Source of the DNA: Strongylocentrotus purpuratus
Taxonomy: Eukaryota > Echinodermata > Echinoidea > Camarodonta > Strongylocentrotidae
Length of the DNA: 64,000 bases
Assembly: GCF_000002235.5 (NCBI RefSeq)
Contig: NW_022145611.1
Span: forward strand, 10,256,342 to 10,320,341
Direction of reading: 5' to 3'
Positions 51,101-63,200 of this stretch are shown here, piece after piece. Position 1 is the first letter of the stretch. Each line of letters begins with the position of its first letter. The notes beneath the pieces are model-generated. The model was not told the origin of the DNA and ran no database searches. It was given only the letters and a program-made list of their open reading frames with translations. A program made the position numbers and the translations under genes.

Positions 51101-54100
51101 TCTGAAAGTATGCAGAGAACTCCCAAGGCAGGCCTTCACCTGAAGTCTTGTCCATCTTCAGCAGGGTATGCATGATCTCTCTGACTGGCCTGAAAAGAAA
51201 AAAAATTACCCAAGAAAATAATAATGATATACATGGAAACTGTCAAACATTCTCTTTTCCATTTCTATAATTATTGACACACTACGTATGGATGTAGAAT
51301 TACACTGTAGACCAAGATATTATAATACAGTGTCAAGTTAATGATTATTCCTATGGATGTTTAATGAAACATATCTTGAAATCGTTGAAATATTTATAAA
51401 CAAGGGAAACGCTCTCGGCGGTCTCGCCTGCATTACGCAATTCGATATGATGAAAAATTGAGGTTGGGACATTATGTATAGGCAGGGTGGCCCATTAGCA
51501 GGCCTCCCCCCCCCCCCCCAAAAAAAATGCTAATGCTACAACATAGTCTAAGTTTGTTGACCTGAAATGACCTTTGACCTTAACTTAGTGACCTGAAATT
51601 CTACTCACATGATTGGGGGTACTTGATAACCCTTTAGTCTAAGTTTCATTGAATAAGAACTTATACTTTTAAAATTATATTAACAATTCAAAAACTTAAC
51701 CTGAGGTTAAGTTTTCGATGATGATGCCACAACATAGTCCAAGTCTGTTGACCTGAAATGACCTTTGACCTTGTGACCTGAAATTCTACTCACATGATTG
51801 GGGATACTTGATAACCATTTGGTCTAAGTTTCATTGAATAAGAACTTATACTTTCAAAATTTTACTAAAATTTCAAAATGTTGACGCCATCGCCGCCGTC
51901 ACCGGAAAAGCGGAACCTACATGTATGTCTCGCATTTTGCTACGCAGGCGAGACAAAAATTGATACCTTTCGTTATGAAACCAATTTTTAGAGCCAAAGA
52001 TACGATTGAACTGGGCAATTGTCAATTTTTATTGCAACATTGTACAAAGTTTATAAACAAGAACATTTTTTCTTAAATAGGATATTGGAGTGACTTTCAC
52101 AATTTTGTTGTTTGCAAAGATAGGATAATCCTTTCCAAATTCAAGATTCATTCATGTACTAGATACAAGTATGAACAAATTAAGTTTTGTTTACCCAGGA
52201 TAGCCTCATCAGTATTAATACTGTTCTCCCTGAGGGCCCTGCAAATATATCATATCATTAACCCGACATCAGGCGAGCTACCATGATAAGGTGCTCAAGC
52301 ATTCACAGAATATCTTCCTACCAGCCCATCTACTTCACCGGGGTGGAAAGTGGCAAATGTATCGATAATATCTTGCTAAAGGACATTAGTGCCAAGGCAG
52401 GACTCAAACCGTGAACCATGTGATTCATAGTCCAGGGAGGACTCCTCCAGACCACGACACATGATAGATTGATATTATCCAGAGTACACAATCTATCTAT
52501 AATAATAATACGCTAAGTCTCCGCGGGGGGCGCGACGTCTCCGCGAGCCTTTGTATTCTGTTGTTTTTTAATGAGATCGCCGACCCAAGTTGGTGCGGCT
52601 ATCTCCTCCTGAACCCTCCCCTCGGGGTACCCGTGCCCGGTGCCATCGTCCGCGGGAGAGTCTACTCTGTGGAATTGGCTATACTCCGCCCGAGCTCCTC
52701 CTCCGTGTCGACGTCCAGGGCGAAAACAGACGCGACATGCATAATGCAGGATATGCGTGACGACAGAGATACCTCATGGATATTCAACATTGACACACGA
52801 CCGATGACTATCCGTATAAAATTGTATACACAAAAATCGGTCGTAAAAAAACTCGAACCATATGCCATACCTTACCTGGCTTACCATGCCGCACGCAAGT
52901 ACGCCAAAACACGTACATTTTTGCAGTTGCGAGATCGAGACGGAGCGTAGGGCTCGAGTTTTTGGCGGTCGATTTTGTTTTGGTAGAAGCTGAATCTAGA
53001 CCATGAACCACTAAACGTCGCGAAACTGCAATCAATTTCCATCACGAATTCACGATTGCTGCAATATTATAAAGTTTCCATAAATAGAGGTATGAAATTA
53101 AAGCCTATTTTGTGATGTTCTCGCCATGTTTACGTAATTTTGATAATCATTTCTTCAAAGTAAAGAAAATCAGACAAAATCACCGTAACTTACAGTGCAT
53201 TGCCACTGTGTAGTGTGTGTGAGATGAGCTGAGTTGCAGTTGGAGTTACGCTGCAGTTATGCAGCAGTGTGTGAGTTGAATTCGAGTCGAAGAGATTTGA
53301 CACTTTGAAATTGTTATCTGTTGGTTTGCATCATTATTGCCGCGATTTCAATATAGTTTCGTGAATAGATTTACGAAACCTGAGCTTAGAATTAGTAAGT
53401 ATTACTAGACTCTAATGTCTAGAGGTCTACGTTTTTAAAAGACTGTTTGATTTTCTTGTGAAAATTTTACTTTGAAAAATGATTATCGAAATTCATGGTA
53501 AAAAATAATCACAATCTATGGTCTATTATGTTACAGTTCTTGCATCAAATCAATGCATGAAAACTTAGTTATTGAACTAGAAAAATGTTTTTTTTTAAAT
53601 AGGCAATTATGAAGTAGAAAGCCTGAAACGTTAGCCTACTAAACAAATCTCAACAAAGTGTAGGCCTATCCTTTTATGAATTAATTTTTTGTCTGCGCAC
53701 CCCCTCTAGAATCCCGCGGATTTCCGCGGGTCCTGAGTTGAGTGTATATATAATATAGGCGTGGGGTCCACGGGTTTCAAGGGGCCATAAACCCCCAAAA
53801 GCTTGGGGGTTACGTTCTTCAAAGTTGGGGGGGGGGGGGAGAGATCAGATCGCAGCGAGTTGAGTGTATATATAATAAAGGCGTGGGGTCCACAGGTTTC
53901 AAGGGGCCATAAACCCCCGAAAGCTCGGGGGTTTTAGGCGTATAGGGTCAGATGAGCATATTTTTAATACTTTATTTGTGACACTTGCGGGTCACTAATT
54001 GGCGTGGGGTCAATACGTAGAGTTGCGTAGTGTTGCGTAACAACTACGCTGGCCTACGTTACTATATGCTGAGGGACGGAAAGGGGTACGCAAGATGAAC

Positions 54101-54200
54101 GAAAACAATTCAACCTGACATTCGGGCTATTTTTCAAGATGGCGGCCGACAATTTTTTTTTTTTTCTTTTTTAGCAGTGCTTTTCATGTTTTTTTTCTTT

Positions 54201-54234
<34 letters not shown>

Positions 54235-57200
54235 GGAGGCCGCCCCCAAAAAGGAAGCAGGCGGGGACGCTTAACATGTATATTTCTTAATGGCCTGAAT
54301 GCCAAATAAAGTTCTTGGTGGCTTTAATTTAGACAGTCTCTATATATCTATTTACACCCCCCGCCCCCCTCTAGGATCCCGCGGATTTCCGCGGGTCCTG
54401 CTAGTACATTTAATAATAATATAATAATAGTGGGTTCTTGTATAGCGCTCATGTCTGTCAGACTTGACACTCCTGGCGTGCCCAATTATTACCCTGGCTT
54501 TAGCACGGCTGCCATTAGGGCGCTCTAGCATTTCAAGGAATTAATTCCTGCCAGGTACCCATTTACATTTACCTTGGTAATTCCTGATATTCAGCTCCTA
54601 CGACCCTCTGAAGATGTTTCCATCTAGATTCCAAGTCCGACCCAATTTGGCGGAACCTCAGCTTTGGGGCAAGGCATAACTCAGCAACAGCACAGCCTAA
54701 TGCTACAGCATCCCTTGCAACAAGCTGCTGCCACTGGACCTGTGTTTCCTCCTGATTGGAGAGAAAACAAAAAAGAATGGTGGAACAACTGGTATTATGA
54801 AGACAGGCTCAAGAATCTTCTGAAATCCCTTTTTTTTCTTCTAGAGAAAAATGAATTGTATTGGCTCTAGTCAGTACAGTGTTTCACAAAACCATCATAG
54901 ATCAAAATTTGCCAGCATCCAATTGAAACGTGTGTATTGAAATTAATATGCGATTCAAAGGGATGTTGACGAACTGGTACTTATGACTGAAATAATTCCC
55001 TGGTCTTTTTATTTCTAATTAGCCAAAACATGTGGACTAATGTCTACAGTGCTCTATTGAGTTCTGCAAGATAAAAACATTGTATCAAATATGATTTGGA
55101 TTGCAATAGATTGGTTACTAAAACCACCCGAAGGCCACAGACAAAAAGAGTTAAATAAATATGTGAAATATATTTCAAATATATGACATTCCAGCCCTGC
55201 TTTTTAATGAAACCGAAGATAACTAATTTTGTATCCAAGCCAACAAAAACTGAGTAAAATACTTCATACTTCCGACATATAAAGCATGGTGACAGAATAC
55301 TAGTTCTGGGGGGTGTTTCACAAAGATTTGTAGCCAAACTTAACTCTAAGTTGGACTTAAATATTATGGAGAGCCATTTTTAGCCTTACAATGAAATATA
55401 TTCAAAAGCCAAGTATTTTAGACTTTTCATAAATTCCACATCAAGAACATGAAATCCCCCATTATAATAGAAAATATGAATGACATTAATCAACATTTTA
55501 TGCCTTTTGAAATAACTTTTACAAAATATTTTCAAGGATGCTAATGGCTTTCCATAACTTTTAAGTCCAACTTAGGATCTTTGTGAAACACCCCCCCCCC
55601 AGGTCTTACCACTTGGTGCCTTGTAGGTAGATCATAGCTTGACTTGGAAGTGAAGGAGTAGAGAGACTCCAGCTGATTAAGTGCAGAGAGTGGATCATAC
55701 TCCTCAGGTAGCATAATGGTGGCTAGCTCTGGTCTGATCAGCCTCGAGTCAAGGGGCATGTCGGACTTGGGTCTGGAAGGCAGAATATAACATTCATTTT
55801 ATATCAACTGTATCAAATGGTGCAATACTCTAGACCCTGTATGAAACAAACTTTCATCCTCTCAAAATTCAAAGTTCTCTGTAGAAAGTACTTTTTTAAA
55901 GCATATGCTATTGTCAATGCACAAAACTTTCCTTATCTCCTGCTCTTCTTCTCTTTCTATTTCTCTCTTCGTACTCTCTCTCTAATATCCTTTTTTGCTT
56001 TATCATCTTCTTGTCTATTTCTTATTCTCTATTTTTGTCTGTATGTGTGTGTGTGTGTGTGGGTGTGTGTGAATGAGTGTCTAGTATGCCTTTGTTGTTC
56101 AAATACCTTATGTGCGAATGCTGTATGTTTTGATTATATGTCCTATGTCTCAACTGAAACTTATTGTAATTTATTATAATTCTCTTTGAGAAAAAAAAAT
56201 GTTTGTATCTGGTTTTGCAGTAGACAGTTGCTATGGTGATTTTTTTACCTGAAAAAGGGCAGCTTCCTCATGGGATTTTTGCTGAGTTGCGAATCTTCTA
56301 CTGCCGAGTAAGAACCGACCACACTCTGTGCCTCTGTGTTGAAAGACTGGGTTCTCATGCGTATTGAGCTGGCATCAGAGTCCTGGGGATCACTGCTCCT
56401 TTCGCCATCAGCAGAGATCTAGAAAATATAGAAGTAACGATTTATCGCTATTCAAATGCTCGCAAAATACAGCAAATACCTCTAGATCAAAAGCCTGAAA
56501 TGTCTCTAAGGATACAGTTCTTCTTGAAAGATCTTTCTTCTGAAATGTTAACCAAACTCCTAAGTTTTTGTTTGTCAGTGTATAGGGTTTTGTTAATGTT
56601 GTTCTAATGGAGATGAACACTAAATCTGTAAAAGTAAAGGCCCTGGGCCCTGTTTCATTAAACTTCTTGAATCTTATCAATAACATGACACAATACTTGT
56701 TATAAGCGACTGAAATCCTTCAATTTGATTGGCTATGAGCAGATTTGTCATAGATCTGTGGCAGATGTTATTGATAACAAGTTTTATTAAACAGGCCCCT
56801 GGTGTCAAATCTCACACTAGGATCCACAATTGTAAATATTTATAAAAACCTTCCTAAAAACCTTGTTCAAGCACACGTGATGAAAGTAACCCAGCACAAA
56901 AACGACAGTGGCAACAAGGAAAACCAATTTGATATATAAATGAATAACAAGTGGGGGTGAAAAAAAGATAGATGCATTAACTAAATGACCTGTATCTGAA
57001 ATGAATACTGAAATGAGAAGCGAACTGAGCTTATGTAATTTCAATTTGCTGGATGATTTTGTCTTTTTAGATGGTAAACTGCATCTTGTGTTAACAAGGC
57101 TTAATCAGGGCTCAATACTAAACACGCCCCTGGGATACGTGGTACCCAAAATCTAGGTCTGGAACACAAAATTTCAAAATGCCAAAATCTCTACATAGGG

Positions 57201-60200
57201 TCCAATGCATATAGACCCAAACATTTTGGTCAAGAGTCCTGGCTTAATAACTACAAAACCTCCTTACTGTAAGGCTATCTTTGTTGCGAGGAGAGACACT
57301 TTCCATCATTTCTGTGTCCGAAACCACCTTGCTGCTATCGCTTCCTTCAACTCCTACAGCCATGTCCTGCTCTGATCTAGGAGCACTCTCCTCTTGAGTT
57401 GTGATGGTAACGGATGACCCCACATCGATCTGCGACCTCTCAATGTCTGGTGCCTCCAGCGACATGTAGGGGGATGGAGAGAAGCGTTTGGGGTGAGGCA
57501 CGTTGAAGAGCTGCACGACACCGTTGTTTGCTGGCAGAGTGTGCTGGTCGACCACGCACAGCACCACGTTCTTGGCTTTGACTGCCGCTGAACCAGAGAG
57601 CTGGACAGTTTGGAGGAAAGAACATATTAAAATTTATGGCCCAAATTCACAAAGGAGGTTTAGATTTAAACCGTGGGTTGAATCTAAACCTCCTTTGTGA
57701 ATTCGGGCCAATAGGTTCCATGGGAGTGAAATATGGCTTAAGTCAACAATGTCATTATTTTTCAAAGCACCATTGCAGCAATATCCTGTCCATTACCATA
57801 ACCAAAGGGAGATTATTTATCCATGCATTGCATTGATTTCATTTTAACATACCCGTACAACATGTTAGCTGATAGCAATCAAGTGTGAAACCACATTGTT
57901 CAACCTAGTACTAGAAAACCAATGTTATATAAACAGTGTTTAAGATACCATATGTATAATACATGTATCAATGAAACATTTTTTTTCTTTCTATAATGAA
58001 TTTGGATGCTTGTTGCACAATTAGAGGAATAAATGCTTTCCAAAAAGATATTTTTCTGCAACTTACACTTTCCTTTGATGCGATTGATCTGTTGAATAAC
58101 AGCTGTTTACAAAAATTAGCCTACTACACTGATATCTTACCTTGCAGCCAAAGGTAAGATCAATCCAGCGATGCAGCCTCTCTGAGACGTAAGGACTTTC
58201 CAAAACAGCTCTGTGTCTCTGGACAAAGTCCTCTGGTCCTTTGCACCAGGAGGGCACCTCCAGATCAGGCAGATCATCATGAGTGGACTTGAAGATGGAG
58301 GCATCGGAGAAGAACTCTGGGATGCATTCATCAGGTGTCCAGCCCTGCAGCCTCTGCATGCTAGCTGGGTACTCGTTGGGCACCCACACCGATCTGACGT
58401 GGGTCTGGAGCAGAGACTTTGGCGTGCAACGTGCCTTGTAAATGTAGTAGGTGATTTCAGAGAGGACATCAGAAATGTGGTGGGGTACTTGACCGGCAAG
58501 GTTGCTTCCATCCTCCTCGTTCATGGCCTGCATTTGTAGCGCCGACTCATAGGTGAAGTCTAGCTGATTGTCTCCTTTGTTGAGCCTGTACTTGGATTTG
58601 GAGAAGTCCCGATAGTTGCCATCGGGTTGAGTGAAATCCATGACCCACGGCATGATGGGATGGTGGTTCGGGTTGCCCATTTGACGATTGGCAAGACGAT
58701 TCAGGATCATGAGATAATCAAAATTTGTAAGCTGGCCCATGGCCCATTTCTGCATAATTTCTGGTAGCACGTCCATCTTTGCACCACTCCCGTTACCACC
58801 ACCTATTGCACAAGGCTGATCTATAATAACATTGTCCAATCTGTTATTTTGCACTTCACTTTCATCCGCTATTGCACCTCTTTGAGTTTCAGGCAAACTC
58901 CTTTGAGTTCTTTGGTCATGCATCGCGAAGCTCAAGACATCGTTCCACTTTGGCCCACAGAATTGCACCCAGAGTTTTTCATCGATGGTAAAATCCGACA
59001 GTGATAAGTTCCCGCATGATACACCTCTTCGGTGGCAATGGCTCACTGCATGGAACATTTGAAAGATGACGAAGAGGACCTTTCCATAAGAACCAGAAAG
59101 GGAGGCAGGACTGAACATGGTCGCGTCCTGGACTGTGTGTTCATGGTGAGGCTGAAGCAAGTACATGCAGTCTTTGGTGACAATGCCGCAGAACAAAGAC
59201 ACAATGTTGGAATGTTCTACACCTTGAGATTGTGCCGTATTAGAAGATTTCCCAGAAGTCTTTGAAGATGAGTCCGACACTCCTTCTCCATTGATGTAGA
59301 TGATTGGACACCCATACAACTGCCGTATCAGATCAATTACAGTTGTGGAGTCAACCTATAAATGTAAAGCATGAATGTGTGTATGAAGCTTTAATCTATA
59401 TAAACATTGTATTTCCGGCATGAATATATTTTTGATGCAAGCCAGCCTCTCTCTGGATAAGACCACCAACATAAGGGTTGAAGAGAACACATACAAAAAC
59501 TGTCAGACCCCCCCCCCCCTCCCTCCCTCCTTATCAAATTGGTGAAAGAAACCTAAAAATATTTGTTAACTCTATTTTTCTTCCTTGTCATCAACTAAAA
59601 AATGTAATAAATTATGCATTGCATTGTGCCCCCCCCCCTCTTTTGTTAAAAACCCTAACCTCAACTTCATAGAGTTATTTGGCCACTGAACCCATGATCT
59701 CCATGAAGCTACTATGGGCTGACACCCCCCCCCCCCTTCATTTTATAAAAAAATGCTGGATCCATCCCCTGATTACCTGAGATGATAAAGAATGATGATA
59801 TCTGTTGAGTGTGGAAGAGGTCTTTTGATAAGCTTCGTCCCACTCAGCTTTGTAGATTTGTTTAGCCACTGTACCCATGAACTCCATGAAGCTACTTTCA
59901 GCGGACATTGCTCGATCTTTCTTGATCGGTGGTAGACTAGGAGGAATAAAAAAGAACAACGTTGCAACAAAACTTTTAAAACAATGTAGCCAAGTTTGTC
60001 TAGGGGGTCTGCTACTAACAACTAACAAGGTGATCAATCTAACATATCATAAACATAAATATGTAACATACAAATGAAGGTCACGGAAAGCAAACATTTT
60101 CTCAAGGTCAAATCATGGCTTTGTTAGCATTGATATTTAAAAAATACAAAATCTCTTTATAACTGGAGACCGATATCAATTTTAACAGTTCATGATATGC

Positions 60201-63200
60201 TCTGTCCAAACATTTATAAAATGTAATAATTGTATTTTCTATGCGATACATTGTAAAGCTAGAAAATATTGTTTGTTCGGTTCACAATATTGTAAACATA
60301 ACAGGACATGCCAAGCACGATAGAGCGTATTGTGCGGAGAAGCAGTTTATGGGTGTGGCAGAGAATTCATTTCAACCACGTTCAGCACACATAAAGTTAC
60401 CCGTTTTCTTAAAATTAAAATAATTTGATTGCAGAGTACACGCAATTTCAAATGTTTCAAAATTGGTGAAGCCATATACCTTCATATTTATTATCATGTA
60501 TATTTTGAATAATTTTATCTTCAGTGACATGTGTTTTGATGCAAGTTGTGTATAATGGTGTACAGAGAAAATGAGTTTTAATAGAGAGGTTCTTCAATGT
60601 TCATGTCGTTCTAAAATTCCTGGATGTAAGTGTGGATTGATTAAATATTTTAATGTAAATGACATAAATAGGCGGATCCACGTAAAAAGTTATAAATATG
60701 TGTGTTAAATGTCGATTTTATTCATCTCTTCACCATGAAGAGCAAATTGGCATCGGGATCTAAACGGAAGTCAAAACTTCACCACAAACGAAATTCAAGT
60801 CTTGGTGGACGAAGTGGAGGCAAATAAAAATGTACTTTTTTCAAGCTTCAAAGACGTCAGCTCTTATCAACTAAAAAGGACTAAATGGGAAGAAATTGCC
60901 CTCAAAGTCCACACGGTGAGTTCTCTTGGACACAAACGAAGTGGGGAAGAAGTAAGGACGAAATGGTCAAAGTACCAGTCGTCAGTCAAAATGAAGGCAA
61001 GCAAAATGAAGCGCTATGCTATGAAGACGGGAGGAGATGGACCTCCTAAGGACGAAGACGTATTAGATGAAATAGACAAGAAGGTCCTTGCTGTACATGG
61101 GACCAGCACTTACATGATTAGCCTATATCAAGTACAAAACCTGCTAGTAGTACATGTAAATAGGAGTAGAACCAAATCTTTCGGTGACAGGTCGTTTGAA
61201 TGTGCTGCACCAACCCTTTGAACCTCTCTTCCTGGAACTCTCCATGCTCAGTCAAACTTAGATGTCTTCCAGAAAGAACTGAAGACATTTCATTTCGATG
61301 GTTGGTAACATCTTTGCGTTGTGACTGACTGTGTAACATAATGTCAGGAAAAGTTTTCCAAAAGTCTCCCAACAAGCGGGATGTTTATTTATCTATTTAT
61401 TTAAATTATATTGTTGTATCGGGCCTTTCTCACCATTATAATAACTGTCAAATATTATACCACATGTATCATCTTTAATAGAAGCTACTATCGATTTTAC
61501 TAATGTATACTGTATGCCTACTTATGGTACTTGTAATGGATAGATTTATATATATATATGTAATTATCTCTATATATGTCTTTATTTCTATTGTCTTCTG
61601 CATTCATATCTTGGTTTTGAAATGTTTGTAAAGCGCATTGGTATTACCTTCAGTAATTCAATTTAAGGCAATAAACCTTCCATCAGGGTCATTATTTTAT
61701 ATTCATTATATCATAACAGAAAATGCTCCCTTCCAAAAAAATTCTAACATGGACTATTTTAACGTGAAAAAGGTTGAACTACTTTATATACACTTTACCT
61801 TTTAGAATTGTATTACGTCATTTAGAGTATAGTGATTTTCGTAATTTATTAATTAAAGGTATTGATGGTGGCATTGATTTAATATCAGCGGCATCATCGG
61901 CGATACCGGTTCCTGCCGCGGCCATCCCCGAGGAGTCAATCGCATCAAAGTCGGCTCTAGCACTGCACACCACCACCCAACATCAGCCACATTGACTCAG
62001 ACGCACACAAAACCGAAAGATGAGTTTCTCCTAACAACTCTTGAACGTAGAAAAACAAAAACTGGAGGTGCTACGCTAGCTACCAAAAGTCAATAAAGAA
62101 AAGTTGCAGGTAAAGTGATTTTTTAAATTTTTATTATTGTAAATAGAAATTAAGCTTAGTACAAGAAATTTAATAACACCATTTTTCAACAGGGTTTAGA
62201 GAGACAGTGTAAATATCTTCTTTACCTTGTGTTACCTCTTATGATGTCTTTTTAACCTTATAAAGTCGACCAGAAGCGATTTTGAGACTTTCTTCTCCGT
62301 GCAAAGTGTGATTTTTATCATCTCAACTTTGGCAGTTTCATTTCACCATTCGCAATGCAGGGTCCCACCAGGTGAGTTATATGTCTGTTTTTACTTTTTG
62401 AATCTAAACTGAACCAGTGCTTGCGCTTTATGTACGTTACAGACTACGGTTGGCATCAATTGTTATAGCTAGAACCTATCCTTTTCTTCTCTACTGAAGC
62501 GGTCAACTAGCTCTACAAGTTTCTGTGCGCAACTATTTTTCTTTAATGTGAATAGCACGTTCATGTCACCTGACAGTTTAGTACCGTCTTTTCTTAAATA
62601 GTAATTTTCAATACACCATGGCGAACAAATGCGACGGGACCCCTAGAGGCGTGAAATCATCGCCAATCGTCCGAAGTTCGTAGGAAAATGCATGTCGATC
62701 CTTGAAGACCTAACAGCAAGGAACGCAATACTTCTCAATCAGGCTCGTCTTGATGAGAAGGTGAAATCAGGGTAGTCCATTGATGGAAGGATTTTTGCAA
62801 TTTCTAAACGATCTGACAGTGTGAAGAAACTAGTAACCTGCAAGAGGGACTCATGTACATGTCCATGCCGTTTAGTGGACTTCTGGTTGACACATTATTG
62901 CCTGAATTGTTGACGTGTTTTTTTTTTGCCTCTTATAGGTTATGAACGTTTCCCCTTTTGGAGGGGTATTTTTCATTTTGATCATTTTGATGTTTATTCG
63001 GCTTAACTGCAGAATACCCTGCACATTTGAGCTGAGCATGCACACATGAAATCCGGTAGGGTTAGTGATAGGGTATAAATAATGCGCAGGGTATTTTGCA
63101 GTTGTTCCATTTTTCCTCACAATTGTGGGTTTTGGTTTTTGTTATTGATACTTTTTTTTCATCATGTACAGTGGCCAAATATATACAATTTCAACTTTTC

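Larger units (their letters stand above)
51421..51954. mobile_element. Inverted-repeat element carrying two nuclear-receptor half-site clusters
   Basis: Ends gtctcgcctgcattacgcaa and ttttgctacgcaggcgagac form imperfect terminal inverted repeats. Inside are two direct copies of a segment of roughly 155-160 bp (about 51540-51695 and 51728-51880), each with TGACCTgaaaTGACCTtTGACCT and a further TGACCT. No coding frame. Intron between exons 8 and 7. Confidence 0.7.
52492..54404 (+). mobile_element. Helitron (about 1.9 kb, non-autonomous)
   Basis: The 5' end is TCTATCTATAATAATAATAC, with the TC start of Helitrons. The 3' end is CTAG (54401-54404), preceded by a GC-rich hairpin CCCGCGGATTTCCGCGGG (54378-54395). 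Insertion is between A (52491) and T (54405) without target duplication, as this class does. No Rep-helicase domain is present. It carries an unassigned frame (52561-52950), an internal second copy of the 3' hairpin, and two copies of a 122-bp-spaced repeat. It lies in the intron between exons 8 and 7. Confidence 0.75.

Noticed and set aside
52380-52462. tRNA gene on the minus strand
   Set aside because: A- and B-box-like motifs are present, but there is no cloverleaf with a proper anticodon arm, and the sequence continues into a SINE body and tail.
55817-56179. 120-codon frame on the plus strand
   Set aside because: Composition is driven by TTC/TCT and TG repeats. No homology, and it lies antisense in a WDR81 intron.
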